This document shows positions 36,061 through 44,412 of a DNA stretch of 64,000 nucleotides, in pieces (positions within the stretch are counted from its first letter, which is position 1; the number at the start of each line of letters is the position of its first letter). Source of the DNA: Spirosoma endophyticum (GTDB lineage: Bacteria > Bacteroidota > Bacteroidia > Cytophagales > Spirosomataceae); NCBI RefSeq assembly GCF_900112365.1, contig NZ_FOLQ01000005.1, positions 218,562 to 282,561 on the forward strand, read 5' to 3'. The position numbers were made by a program, and so were the translations under genes. A model generated the notes under the pieces. That model searched no databases. It saw only the letters and a program-made list of their open reading frames with translations, and was not told the DNA's origin.

Positions 36061-36123
36061 GGTTTTTGGTTTTCGGTTCACGGTTTACAGCTAATCAAAA
36101 CCGTAAACTGAATACCGTAAACT
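36061..36123. repeat. Inverted heptad array between rpsS and rplV
   Basis: Left arm in exact phase: GGTTTTT, GGTTTTC, GGTTCAC, GGTTTAC (36061-36088). Right arm 36096-36123: CAAAACC, GTAAACT, GAATACC, GTAAACT, which inverts to AGTTTAC, GGTATTC, AGTTTAC, GGTTTTG. It fills the gap up to the rpsS stop. Confidence 0.8.
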
Positions 36124-36125
36124 GC

Positions 36126-36404
36126 TTATCGTTTGCCCTTGTCTTTTTTTGCGGTGTGCCCCCGGAAGTTGCGCGTTGGAGAGAATTCTCCTAGCTTATG
36201 ACCTACCATGTTCTCCGTTACATAAACCGGAATAAACTTGTTGCCATTGTGAACGGCGAAGGTGTGTCCAACGAAATCTGGTGAAATCATCGAACGACGC
36301 GACCAGGTTTTGATGACCGATTTCTTACCCGAATCATTTTGCGTCTGGACTTTATTGTCTAAACGAAAATCAATATATGGGCCTTTTTTGAGTGAACGTG
36401 CCAT
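36126..36404 (-). CDS. rpsS: Ribosomal protein uS19
   Basis: A 92-residue uS19 of the 30S head. [39 protein letters not shown] and [19 protein letters not shown] are universal features. Lies nine bases after rplB. Confidence 0.98.
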   Translation of the reverse strand: MARSLKKGPYIDFRLDNKVQTQNDSGKKSVIKTWSRRSMISPDFVGHTFAVHNGNKFIPVYVTENMVGHKLGEFSPTRNFRGHTAKKDKGKR

Positions 36405-36413
36405 TGTTATCTG

Positions 36414-37238
36414 TTACTTTTTGCGTCGGCTAATAATCATGCTTTCAGATGCCTTGTTCTTGTTGCGGGTCTTTTGACCTTTAGCGAACTGGCCATTACG
36501 CGAACGTGGGTGACCACCGGATGCCCGGCCTTCACCACCACCCATTGGGTGATCGACAGGGTTCATAACCACAGCCCGAACACGAGGACGACGCCCTAAC
36601 CAACGGCTACGCCCAGCTTTACCCATTACGACGTTCATATGGTCAGGGTTCGATACAGAACCTACCGTTGCCATACCAGCGCTTAATACACGGCGGGTTT
36701 CACCGGAAGGCAAACGCAGGATAGCGTATTTGTCTTCACGACCTACCAACTGAGCGTATGTGCCAGCAGAACGGGCCATAGCACCACCTTTACCCGGTGT
36801 CAACTCAATGTTGTGAACGATGGTACCGATTGGCATCAAAGCCAGTGGAAGCGCGTTACCAACATCAGGTGTTGACCCTTCGCCCGACTGAATAGTCTGG
36901 CCTACAGTGATGCCCTGTGGTGCGATGATGTAGCGTTTTTCACCGTCTGGATATTGCACCAGCGAGATGCGGGCCGAACGGTTTGGATCGTATTCTACAG
37001 TCAAAACTTCGGCAGGTTGGCCGACTTTATCGCGCTTGAAGTCAATAATGCGGTATTTCCGCTTATGTCCTCCACCAATGTAGCGCATAGTGCGGTGACC
37101 TTCATTATTACGGCCACCGGTTCTCTTAATGGGCTCCAGCAGACTCTTCTCTGGCTTGGAGGCTGTTATTTCCGCAAAGTCGGGTGCCACGCGAAAACGT
37201 GTACTCGGCGTTATTGGTCTTAGTTTTTTAACTCCCAT
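36414..37238 (-). CDS. rplB: Ribosomal protein uL2
   Basis: A 274-residue uL2, needed for peptidyl transferase activity and subunit joining. Key parts are [20 protein letters not shown], the tail histidine region [20 protein letters not shown], and GRRPRVRAV. Length is standard. Confidence 0.98.
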   Translation of the reverse strand: MGVKKLRPITPSTRFRVAPDFAEITASKPEKSLLEPIKRTGGRNNEGHRTMRYIGGGHKRKYRIIDFKRDKVGQPAEVLTVEYDPNRSARISLVQYPDGEKRYIIAPQGITVGQTIQSGEGSTPDVGNALPLALMPIGTIVHNIELTPGKGGAMARSAGTYAQLVGREDKYAILRLPSGETRRVLSAGMATVGSVSNPDHMNVVMGKAGRSRWLGRRPRVRAVVMNPVDHPMGGGEGRASGGHPRSRNGQFAKGQKTRNKNKASESMIISRRKK

Positions 37239-37268
37239 GACTGATTAATTGGTAGAGCAATGCTCGGT

Positions 37269-37556
37269 TTACAGGTCAGCGTAAATATCAATTACTTCGC
37301 CCTCTGCAACCGTTACGATTGCTTTCTTAATGGTTGGGGTCTTGCCCGATACAACGCGTCCGTTGATGTTTTTGCTGCGCTTCTTTCCAAAGACCCGGAA
37401 AGTATTCACCGCTTCAACATTCACCCCGTACATTTTCTCGATGGCTTTACCGATTTCGAGCTTGTTGGCTCTTAGTTCAACCTCAAAAGCATACTTCCCC
37501 TGCTTGTTAAGGCCCGTCATTTTTTCGGTGACGATTGGTCGTTTCAGTACGCTCAT
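37269..37556 (-). CDS. rplW: Ribosomal protein uL23
   Basis: A 95-residue uL23, the docking site at the tunnel exit for trigger factor and SRP. MSVLKRPIVTEKMTGLNKQ and EKMYGVNVEAVNTFRVFGK are typical. It begins two bases after the rplD stop. Confidence 0.97.
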   Translation of the reverse strand: MSVLKRPIVTEKMTGLNKQGKYAFEVELRANKLEIGKAIEKMYGVNVEAVNTFRVFGKKRSKNINGRVVSGKTPTIKKAIVTVAEGEVIDIYADL

Positions 37557-37558
37557 GG

Positions 37559-38188
37559 CTATTTGTCGAACAACGTTTGGATGGTTGACAGAGCTTCTTC
37601 GCTAATTAGCAGTTGGTCGGCGTTCATCAGATCGTAGGTATTAACCTGCGAGGCTGTTGTCACTTTCGTTTTCTGCACGTTTCGGCTCGACAATACTACG
37701 TTCAGATTTACATCCGGTAGGATAAGCAGCGTTTTGCGGCCCGTTAATTTCAGATCGCTCAAAAACTGAATATAATCCTTCGTGCGGGGTGCTTCCAGCG
37801 TGATGTTGTCAATAACCGAAATCTTTTCAGCCTTCGCTTTTACGGCATAAGCCGACTGGCGGGCCAGCGATTTCACTTTTTTATTCAGTTTGAAGCTATA
37901 GTCACGGGGGCGGGGACCGAAAATCGTACCACCACCGACGAATACCGGCGACTTGGCGCTACCTGCACGGGCACCGCCTGTACCTTTTTGCTTCTTCAAT
38001 TTGCGCGTCGAGTGCGCATTTTCAGCACGCTCTTTCGCTTTGTGCGTTCCTTGCCGTTGGTTGGCTAAGTATTGTTTCACGTCGAGGTAAATCGCGTGTT
38101 GGTTTGGCTCAATGCCGAAAACCTCTTCCGGAAGCGTGACCTTTTTGCCTGTGTCCTCGCCTTTGCTGTTATATACGATTACTTCCAT
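37559..38188 (-). CDS. rplD: Ribosomal protein uL4
   Basis: A 209-residue uL4. The tunnel loop is in RKLKKQKGTGGARAGSAKSP followed by FVGGGTIFGPRPRDYSFKLN. In other bacteria uL4 also represses the S10 operon. It starts three bases after rplC. Confidence 0.98.
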   Translation of the reverse strand: MEVIVYNSKGEDTGKKVTLPEEVFGIEPNQHAIYLDVKQYLANQRQGTHKAKERAENAHSTRKLKKQKGTGGARAGSAKSPVFVGGGTIFGPRPRDYSFKLNKKVKSLARQSAYAVKAKAEKISVIDNITLEAPRTKDYIQFLSDLKLTGRKTLLILPDVNLNVVLSSRNVQKTKVTTASQVNTYDLMNADQLLISEEALSTIQTLFDK

Positions 38189-38191
38189 GAC

Positions 38192-38812
38192 CTACTTCTC
38201 AATAATAACGTATGAATTTTTGGCTCCTGGAATCGAACCGCTAACAACAAGCAGGTTTTGCTCAGGCAGAACACGCAAAACGCGCAGGTTTTGAACCTTC
38301 ACACGATTGCCGCCCATCCGGCCGGCCATCCGAAGACCTTTGAACACACGCGATGGGAACGAGCAGGCACCAATCGAACCTGGGTGACGACCCCGGTTGT
38401 GCTGACCGTGCGTTTGACCGCCCACCCCACCGAATCCATGACGTTTCACAACGCCCTGGAAACCACGACCTTTTGCAGTTCCGACTACGTCAACGAAGTC
38501 AGCTTCTGCAAATACATCGGCAACCGAAAGTGTTTCGCCAAGGTTAAGCTCTTTTTCGAATTCTTTGAATTCAACTAGTTTGCGCTTAGGCGTGGTACCT
38601 GCTTTTTTGAAGTGGCCCATTTCCGGCTTGTTACTGTGCTTTTCTTTTTTCTCGCCATAACCAAGTTGCACAGCCGTGTAGCCATCTTTCTCGATGCTAC
38701 GGACTTGCGTTACGACACAGGGACCCGTCTCAATCACTGTACATGCCAGAGCCTGCCCGTCCGCATTGTACACGCTGGTCATCCCGATTTTCTTGCCAAT
38801 TAAACCAGACAT
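38192..38812 (-). CDS. rplC: Ribosomal protein uL3
   Basis: A 206-residue uL3 starting [19 protein letters not shown] at ATG 38810-38812; an ATG 17 codons upstream is in the leader and has no family match. The conserved [20 protein letters not shown] region, which inserts near the peptidyl transferase centre, is intact. It is the first gene of this cluster: rpsJ, which usually precedes it, is not here, as known for Bacteroidota in which rpsJ sits in the str operon. Confidence 0.97.
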   Translation of the reverse strand: MSGLIGKKIGMTSVYNADGQALACTVIETGPCVVTQVRSIEKDGYTAVQLGYGEKKEKHSNKPEMGHFKKAGTTPKRKLVEFKEFEKELNLGETLSVADVFAEADFVDVVGTAKGRGFQGVVKRHGFGGVGGQTHGQHNRGRHPGSIGACSFPSRVFKGLRMAGRMGGNRVKVQNLRVLRVLPEQNLLVVSGSIPGAKNSYVIIEK

Positions 38813-38885
38813 TTGTGTTTGTTTAAAGTAAGCAGGTAAAAAATAGGTACTTGAATTTCCCACTCGGATTCTCCGAATCGGGCCG

Positions 38886-38893
38886 CAAAGGTA
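38886..38893 (-). promoter_or_regulatory. Candidate promoter of the rplC-rplQ operon
   Basis: TACCTTTG on the minus strand matches TAnnTTTG, 74 bases upstream of the rplC ATG, with the next upstream transcription unit ending at a terminator at 38949-38979. A good -33 TTG was not seen. Confidence 0.6.
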
Positions 38894-38948
38894 GACAAAT
38901 AATCAGACGAATCCTATATGTGCTTAACAATCAGCCCTAAAAAGACAC

Positions 38949-39096
38949 AAAAAAAAGGTCGGGCGCATTGCACCTGACCTTCAGTGGCAGACATAATCCC
39001 ATAAGACGGAATTTGTTTGCTGAAAAGTCAGATGTGGTTTCTGCTAGTGGCGGACCTTCACCCTCGTATGTCGTTAACTCGCAAGTCGAGTTTGGG
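38949..39096 (-). ncRNA. Candidate small noncoding RNA upstream of rplC
   Basis: On the minus strand a TATTTTTG promoter element (39101-39108) is followed after about 140 bases by a strong terminator: GGTCAGGTGC / GCGCCCGACC hairpin (38957-38979) and eight T (38949-38956). No reading frame of note lies between. Near the 5' end AACTCG/CGAGTT forms a hairpin and GCAGA/TCTGC can close a large internal loop. The size and the free-standing promoter and terminator suggest an abundant small RNA (6S-like RNA is one possibility), or a short attenuated leader of the ribosomal operon. I could not match it to a named family. Confidence 0.45.
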
Positions 39097-39100
39097 AGTG

Positions 39101-39108
39101 CAAAAATA
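39101..39108 (-). promoter_or_regulatory. Promoter element of the candidate small RNA
   Basis: TATTTTTG on the minus strand fits TAnnTTTG; TTT rather than TTG occurs 20 bases further upstream. The 39109-39246 stretch beyond it is AT-rich and shows no gene. Confidence 0.45.
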
Positions 39109-39246
39109 GAGAATAATTATGATAAATGAAAAATTTATTTTTAAAAATAAATCTGCAAAAATTATTGATGCGTTTATTAAAATCTGATTTTATTCTACAC
39201 ATGTTTATTGATAGTAGAATAGACGACTAATGAATTGGTGAAAATC

Positions 39247-39972
39247 ATGGTAATCTTAAAAATCACACAAATTTGCCGGGTTGCCGTCGCGATTTTTATC
39301 TCTTTATTAGCCTGTACACAACGTACAACCGAACCTGACATGATTGTAAATCCGAACGCTGACGCATCAGCGTATTCGTTTCTGTCGCTTGGCGATTCAT
39401 ACACCATTGGCGAAAGTGTTTCTGCAAACTACCGCTGGAGTGTGCAATTAGCCGATATGCTGCGTAAAGACGGTGAAGACGTAGGAGAACCAGACATTAT
39501 TGCCCGCACGGGATGGACAACTGCCGAATTGCAAAATGCCATTAAAACCAGTGGTAATCAAAAGACATATGATCTGGTCTCGCTTTTGATTGGCGTAAAC
39601 AATCAATATAGAGGACAAAGTCAGGATCAATATCGAATCGAATTTCGGGAATTACTTCAAACGGCCATCAAATTTGCTGGCGATAGAGCTGCACACGTGT
39701 TTGTCCTGTCGACTCCTGATTGGGGTGTTTCACCCTATGCAGCAGGACAGAACAAAATCAATATTGCGCAGGATATCGACCAGTTTAATACCATTGCAAA
39801 AGATGAGTGTCACAAGGTCAGCATTGCTTATATTGACATTACACCTTTGAGCCGCTCTGCTGCTGGCGACGATAGCCAATTCGCTTCGGATGGCCTTCAT
39901 TATTCAGGCAAGCAGATGAAACTGTGGGCTGAAAAGGCATTGCCCGTAGTAAAAGCGTTGCTAAAAAAATAA
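39247..39972 (+). CDS. SGNH/GDSL-hydrolase family lipoprotein
   Basis: A 241-residue lipoprotein from the ATG at 39247; TTG and GTG codons just upstream are in frame but not needed. The signal peptide ends SLLAC with the lipid cysteine at 23. The mature part is an SGNH hydrolase: GDS at 49-51 in FLSLGDSYTIGES (nucleophile S51), the IGVNNQYRG block with the conserved Asn, and the C-terminal DGLHYSGKQM with Asp and His of the triad. These act as esterases or acyl-sugar/lipid hydrolases; specificity cannot be read. Convergent with the next gene. Confidence 0.88.
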   Translation: MVILKITQICRVAVAIFISLLACTQRTTEPDMIVNPNADASAYSFLSLGDSYTIGESVSANYRWSVQLADMLRKDGEDVGEPDIIARTGWTTAELQNAIKTSGNQKTYDLVSLLIGVNNQYRGQSQDQYRIEFRELLQTAIKFAGDRAAHVFVLSTPDWGVSPYAAGQNKINIAQDIDQFNTIAKDECHKVSIAYIDITPLSRSAAGDDSQFASDGLHYSGKQMKLWAEKALPVVKALLKK

Positions 39973-39973
39973 C

Positions 39974-40672
39974 CTATGCTTTCACGGGCGTTTGTGTTCC
40001 ACCAAATTTCTGTTTGTAATACCGTACCGTCCTGCCAATCAGCATTCCTCCAATAACAGCAGGTGCAATCCAACTGAGCGTAGCCATCCATTCAGGTGCA
40101 TTAGTTGGTAAGATTCGACCAATATTGGTCACTAATGCGGCCGTGAACGTAGCAATATAGGAGCCTCCCATGCGGGTGAAATGTTGAAAAAACCAGTGCA
40201 TCTTTTCAGTAGGCCGATACATTGCCTGAATGTCCCGCCTAGCAAACGTGAAGGTTAATATTCCGAAGAAAGAAAATAAGATTGGAAAGAATGACGCACC
40301 ATTTGTCATCATCAGATACACACCAAAGCCAACCATCAAGACGCTAACAGCAAGGGTAAGATAAGTCAGGATTTTATCGGCCTGTTGAGGGCCAGATCTT
40401 TTCTGTTTTGTAGCTCGCCAGCCGGTCATACTCAAGTAGAAACTGAAAACAGCAATGCCTGTCAAGAATAGCCGCATCATTTTAAACGGTTGAAGTACGC
40501 ACAGGAGCAATGCCGTTATGGCTACCGTAATCATGCAATAGACATAAATCAGCCCAGCACGATTGTGAAGGCGGCTGCCTTTTTTGGAAAACATAGGAAT
40601 CAGGCCAACTAAAAGGGCGATGACGCCGGTAGTAATGTGAATAATGAGTAAGGAAATGATAATCGTTTTCAT
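39974..40672 (-). CDS. Predicted multi-pass membrane protein (DUF2306-like)
   Basis: A 232-residue protein with seven or so hydrophobic helices, beginning MKTIIISLLIIHITTGVIALLVGLI and with the motif KGSRLHNRAGLIYVYCM (HRxxG-like) after the first hairpin. The pattern resembles the DUF2306 family, of unknown role. It has a complete promoter directly upstream and stands alone. Assignment rests on general pattern only. Confidence 0.65.
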   Translation of the reverse strand: MKTIIISLLIIHITTGVIALLVGLIPMFSKKGSRLHNRAGLIYVYCMITVAITALLLCVLQPFKMMRLFLTGIAVFSFYLSMTGWRATKQKRSGPQQADKILTYLTLAVSVLMVGFGVYLMMTNGASFFPILFSFFGILTFTFARRDIQAMYRPTEKMHWFFQHFTRMGGSYIATFTAALVTNIGRILPTNAPEWMATLSWIAPAVIGGMLIGRTVRYYKQKFGGTQTPVKA

Positions 40673-40702
40673 GGCCGTTACCGGGTTTGTTATTCGTTAA
40701 GA

Positions 40703-40734
40703 CAAACCTACAACGGCTGATCGACCGAGTGCAA
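40703..40734 (-). promoter_or_regulatory. Complete Bacteroidota promoter for the DUF2306-like gene
   Basis: On the minus strand TTG (40732-40734), 21 bases, TAGGTTTG (40703-40710): an exact fit to the consensus; the mRNA leader would be about 25 bases. Confidence 0.7.
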
Positions 40735-40808
40735 CTAATAGGGCTGAACAGCACCCTTTGGGTAGTTTAGCAACTAAAGACCGTGTTTGGGACAAATGGT
40801 GGGGTGTT

Positions 40809-41732
40809 TTACAAAGCTTTCAGCTCGGCAACAAGCGTTTCATTGTACTGTCGGGCTACGGGTATCTGAAATTGACCGCCAAGCAAATGGAGTTTATAAC
40901 CTTGCGCATTACCCGTTACGCGCTCAACCCGATCCAGATTAACCACGTATGAGCGATGGCACCGGACAAACGGAATACGAACTACACTCGGCAGCAGTAT
41001 CTGCTTTTCCAACCGACTAAGACTGCTACGTAGCAGCGGCTTAACAGGTTGACCGTTTTTAAGATGAACGACCGTGCAATAGTTATCACTTGACTCAATA
41101 AAAAGCAGGTCCTTTGATTTAATTGTCAACGTATCTTTCTCGTTATCGGCGATGAGCGTCAACGTGGTGTCGGGATTTGTATCAGTTGGGCTATCAGATA
41201 AACTGATGACATCAGACTTAGCAGGTACAATAGTGGGGACAGGTGAATGAACCGGCAACTCTGCTGCCGCCTGGCTGTATCTTTTGAGTTGAGTGATATA
41301 ACTGAATAAAACAAGGCCAACTACAGGAAACAATCCTACTAAGAAAGTAACTAAGATCATCCCGAACCAGCTTAACCCACTGCTTTCGCCCGAGCTTAAT
41401 AACCAGTTTAAGTAAAGACGATTAGCTATAGAAATCAACAAAATGTTCACCATAATGGCCAGGATCTCGCGGCCGACCGTCCAGCGCTCCTCGGCGAAAG
41501 CCTGAGGAAACAACCGCCGGACTATAATAAAGTAAAGCGCTGTCACGACAAACGACACGACGCCAAAGCCCAGTATTTTGACAATTTTATTAGGAGTTTC
41601 CCAGAGATTTAAACCAAAGGGCTGAAAAACCAGCAAGAATAACCCGACAAATAGGCCAATCAGGACAGCTTTCCTTACCTGTGAAGTAGGCCTATCATCA
41701 GTAGGATAAGGTTGATTGAAGAGGCTGAACAT
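40809..41732 (-). CDS. Membrane-anchored LytTR-domain transcription regulator
   Basis: A 307-residue protein if started at ATG 41730-41732; the longer frame would overlap the rhomboid gene. Four transmembrane helices occupy the first half (KAVLIGLFVGLFLLVFQPFG, then VSFVVTALYFIIV and two more), a linker rich in Ser/Pro/Thr follows, and the C-terminal 100 residues are a LytTR DNA-binding domain (DLLFIESSDNYCTVVHL, RIPFVRCHRSYVVNLDRVER). This layout, without a receiver domain, is a one-component membrane regulator common in Bacteroidota. Target genes are not known. It may be co-transcribed with the rhomboid gene upstream. Confidence 0.85.
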   Translation of the reverse strand: MFSLFNQPYPTDDRPTSQVRKAVLIGLFVGLFLLVFQPFGLNLWETPNKIVKILGFGVVSFVVTALYFIIVRRLFPQAFAEERWTVGREILAIMVNILLISIANRLYLNWLLSSGESSGLSWFGMILVTFLVGLFPVVGLVLFSYITQLKRYSQAAAELPVHSPVPTIVPAKSDVISLSDSPTDTNPDTTLTLIADNEKDTLTIKSKDLLFIESSDNYCTVVHLKNGQPVKPLLRSSLSRLEKQILLPSVVRIPFVRCHRSYVVNLDRVERVTGNAQGYKLHLLGGQFQIPVARQYNETLVAELKAL

Positions 41733-41773
41733 GGTTTGTTGATGAGCGTAGCACAACCTACTGTACCAATCGT

Positions 41774-42394
41774 TTAAAACAACCGCCAACTGGCAATCTG
41801 TTCAAAAAAGCTGGGTAGCGCTGGCGGATAGGCGATAATCATGAAGAGAACGCCAAACAAAGCTCCATAAAAGTGAGCATCATGATTCACCCGGCCTAAA
41901 CCTCGTCGTGATTCATAATAGGAATAAGCTAGATATAAGGCCCCGAAAATGAATCCAGGAATACAAAGTGCGAAATAGAGACATATCTCGGTTAGCGGTC
42001 GAAACAGAATACCTGCAAAAACAATGGCAGCTACCCCCCCCGATGCCCCTAATGAGTTATAGCCGGAGTCAGTACGATGTTTCAGGAAGCTTGGAATGTC
42101 GGATACCAGAATAGCCACTAAGTAAAAGCCAATCATATAAATAGGTCCGCTATTCCCAAACAACATCCCAAATACTTGCTCAATGAAGCCCCCAAAGAAG
42201 TAAAGACTTAGCATGTTGAAGAACAGATGTCCCCAGTCGGCATGCAAAAATCCTGATGTGATCAGCCGGTAATATTGTCCCCGTTTAGCAATCTGATAGG
42301 GATTCATGATCCAGCGATCCATCAGGCTGTAATTATTCCAGGCGGCTACACTGACAATGACCGTTACAACAATAATAATAAGCGTTACACTCAT
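41774..42394 (-). CDS. Rhomboid-family intramembrane serine protease
   Basis: A 206-residue six-helix membrane protein. The catalytic serine is S118 in LGASGG and the catalytic histidine H174 in HDAHFYGALFG; the conserved HADWGHLFFN loop (residues 51-60) is also present. Rhomboids cut transmembrane substrates inside the membrane; the substrate is unknown. It lies upstream of the LytTR regulator with a 41-base gap, so joint expression is possible. A heptad array lies immediately before its start codon. Confidence 0.9.
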   Translation of the reverse strand: MSVTLIIIVVTVIVSVAAWNNYSLMDRWIMNPYQIAKRGQYYRLITSGFLHADWGHLFFNMLSLYFFGGFIEQVFGMLFGNSGPIYMIGFYLVAILVSDIPSFLKHRTDSGYNSLGASGGVAAIVFAGILFRPLTEICLYFALCIPGFIFGALYLAYSYYESRRGLGRVNHDAHFYGALFGVLFMIIAYPPALPSFFEQIASWRLF

Positions 42395-42400
42395 AATTTT

Positions 42401-42484
42401 ATATATGATACATGAGGTATGATATATGAAACAGGATATACGAATTATAGTAACCTCATATATAATACGTCATATATCCTACAT
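42401..42484. repeat. Inverted heptad array of the ATATATG type
   Basis: Left arm in exact phase from 42401: ATATATG, ATACATG, AGGTATG, ATATATG, AAACAGG, ATATACG. Right arm 42450-42484: GTAACCT, CATATAT, AATACGT, CATATAT, CCTACAT, which inverts to ATGTAGG, ATATATG, ACGTATT, ATATATG, AGGTTAC. It fills the gap between the prenyl synthase stop and the rhomboid start. Confidence 0.8.
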
Positions 42485-42488
42485 CTTT

Positions 42489-43460
42489 TCAGCTTTCTCG
42501 CTCGACTAATTGACGAGCAAATTGAATTAGTACATTTTTTCGATCAGAATCAGCTTTAACCTGATCAAAGTTGGCAAATCCTCGGGTAAAATAATCGTTA
42601 ATACGGGCTTCGGTAAGTTGTCGAATACCCAATTGATCGTAAATAGACGTAACAGCTTGTACTTTCTCACCTTTATCAAAATCAGTCCGTGTGAGCCAGT
42701 CGGTCAATTCGTCTTTAACTGAGCCTTTGGCCTGCTGAAGTGCTTCGATGAGTAAAAAGGTTTTTTTGTTCGCAATGATATCTCCTCCAACCTGCTTGCC
42801 AAATTTAGTGGGGTCGCCATACACATCCAGTAAATCGTCTTTTAACTGAAATCCGACACCGATATTCATACCGCCTTCGTACAGATGCCGGGTCGTTTCT
42901 TCATCTGCGCCCGCAATCAGACCGCCCAATTCAAGGGCATAACCAAGCAAAACCGATGTTTTAAGTCGAATCATATCGATGTACTCGGCTTCTGTCACAT
43001 CCCAGCGCGTCTCAAAATTCATATCCATCTGTTGGCCTTCACAAACCTCAGCAGCTGTGCGACTGAAACGAGCCAACGCAGGTGCTAGTTTATCGCTCTC
43101 TATATTTAGCAGAAGTTGATACGCATTCACAAGCATCACATCGCCCGACAGAATAGCGATGTTGCCATTCCATTTTTCATGCACAGTCAATTGACCCCGA
43201 CGTAGTGGTGCCTGGTCCATAATATCGTCGTGCATGAGCGTGAAGTTGTGAAACACCTCAACGCCAAGCGCCGGCCGAACGGCTTTTCGCCAATCATCAG
43301 TGAAGAGATACGTGGCCATTAACGTCAGCAGGGGGCGCATCCGCTTACCGCCGAGGTTCATAATGTACCGAATAGGATCGTAGAGTTCAGGAGGATGCTG
43401 ACCGTATTGGGTATGTTGAAGTTCGTTTTGAAGGGCGTCAATAAAAACAGCTGGACTCAT
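42489..43460 (-). CDS. Polyprenyl (isoprenyl) diphosphate synthase
   Basis: A 323-residue trans-prenyltransferase that chains isopentenyl diphosphate units. Two aspartate-rich motifs are DDIMD at 78-82 and DDLLD at 208-212; GGKRMRP near 38-44 binds the diphosphate. The start at ATG 43458-43460 is chosen because a TATTTTTG promoter lies just upstream and because a longer frame would run into the neighbouring gene. Product length cannot be decided; farnesyl/geranylgeranyl or longer for quinones are all possible. Confidence 0.92.
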   Translation of the reverse strand: MSPAVFIDALQNELQHTQYGQHPPELYDPIRYIMNLGGKRMRPLLTLMATYLFTDDWRKAVRPALGVEVFHNFTLMHDDIMDQAPLRRGQLTVHEKWNGNIAILSGDVMLVNAYQLLLNIESDKLAPALARFSRTAAEVCEGQQMDMNFETRWDVTEAEYIDMIRLKTSVLLGYALELGGLIAGADEETTRHLYEGGMNIGVGFQLKDDLLDVYGDPTKFGKQVGGDIIANKKTFLLIEALQQAKGSVKDELTDWLTRTDFDKGEKVQAVTSIYDQLGIRQLTEARINDYFTRGFANFDQVKADSDRKNVLIQFARQLVERES

Positions 43461-43493
43461 TCGGTTGTAGCAGTGCTCTGCTGGGTTTGACGC

Positions 43494-43501
43494 CAAAAAT
43501 A
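43494..43501 (-). promoter_or_regulatory. Candidate promoter of the prenyl synthase gene
   Basis: TATTTTTG on the minus strand matches TAnnTTTG and gives a leader of about 28 bases to the ATG at 43460. Confidence 0.5.
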
Positions 43502-43521
43502 CAGCAAAACCCCTCAAAACC

Positions 43522-44346
43522 CTAACCGCCAAACATCCGGCGGTAATTCCGCTGAGACGGTGTGATGATAACGAAGATAAGTCGCAGAGACAGAACAACG
43601 TAGCCATCCCGTCGATTCGAATTACCTCGTATGGCACCAACTGCATTAGGCGTTTGACCTAGTTCAAGCCGGCGGTCGGACAAAGCAGCGGCCAGTGGCT
43701 GCATACCCGTTCTATCAGGATATACCGTACTTACATCATCTACATAATCGCTCAGTACGTGCGTATACGTGCCTTCAAAATGCCATTTAAATCGTTCATT
43801 AGCAGCAATTGGCACACCTAGTCCGTAGCGAATGATTAGTGGAAGGCGAGTATAGGTAACGCCTTCTGTATGTAATGGAGCAAGACTTACAGTTTGCCCT
43901 TTGTAAATCGTTTTGGGCGTTAAATACGTCAATCCCAGCCCGGCCAGTACGTACGGAATAATGACGTGGTTCCGATTATCGTCCCGCCAAAAGTCCCATT
44001 GTATTCCCGCCCAGACGTCAGGATTTAAACTGCGAAAAGAAAGATTATTATATGCAAGATGAGTACTTTCCTGGCTACCTCGAATAAAATACAGCTGAGC
44101 TTCAGCCCGAAGTGTAAGCTGCGGAGAATACCGGAAAGCAGCGGCTACGTCAAGGGCCGTGCCTAATCGAAGATGAGCGAAATCACTACGTTCGTTTAAA
44201 TCACCAACGTAGCGGGTAGCGCCCAACCCAACGTTCAGTAACCAAGTGCCGGGTTTCTCCCGCCAGTATTCAGAACGTTGGGCTAGCAATTCAGCAGATG
44301 TGAAAATCCAGGCCGCGAAAACAAAGGAAAGTATTAAAAATCGCAT
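43522..44346 (-). CDS. Outer-membrane beta-barrel protein, DUF6089-like
   Basis: A 274-residue protein from ATG 44344-44346 with a signal peptide (MRFLILSFVFAAWIFTSAEL, cut near LLAQ). The mature sequence alternates polar and hydrophobic residues with many aromatic and glycine positions, such as WLLNVGLGATRYVGDLNE and TLRAEAQLYFIRGS, as in small Bacteroidota barrels with the YxGDLN motif (DUF6089 group). Role unknown; perhaps structural or porin-like. It precedes the prenyl synthase on the same strand. Confidence 0.75.
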   Translation of the reverse strand: MRFLILSFVFAAWIFTSAELLAQRSEYWREKPGTWLLNVGLGATRYVGDLNERSDFAHLRLGTALDVAAAFRYSPQLTLRAEAQLYFIRGSQESTHLAYNNLSFRSLNPDVWAGIQWDFWRDDNRNHVIIPYVLAGLGLTYLTPKTIYKGQTVSLAPLHTEGVTYTRLPLIIRYGLGVPIAANERFKWHFEGTYTHVLSDYVDDVSTVYPDRTGMQPLAAALSDRRLELGQTPNAVGAIRGNSNRRDGYVVLSLRLIFVIITPSQRNYRRMFGG

Positions 44347-44412
44347 AAGGCCTGTCATTACAAGAAGGCTTATGTGACGCAGTTTAGTCCGAAAGGTAAC
44401 AGATAGCCAATT

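Noticed and set aside
38949..39096. tRNA or SRP RNA gene
   Set aside because: No cloverleaf with T-loop GTTCRA and no GGAAGGAAGCA-type SRP tetraloop region was found on either strand.
39195..39407. Open frame on the minus strand upstream and opposite of the SGNH lipoprotein gene
   Set aside because: It is largely antisense to a gene with clear signal peptide and GDS motif and has no family resemblance.
43461..43646. 62-residue N-terminal extension of the prenyl synthase
   Set aside because: It overlaps the DUF6089-like gene and lies upstream of a promoter element; prenyl synthases start near MSPAVFIDAL.
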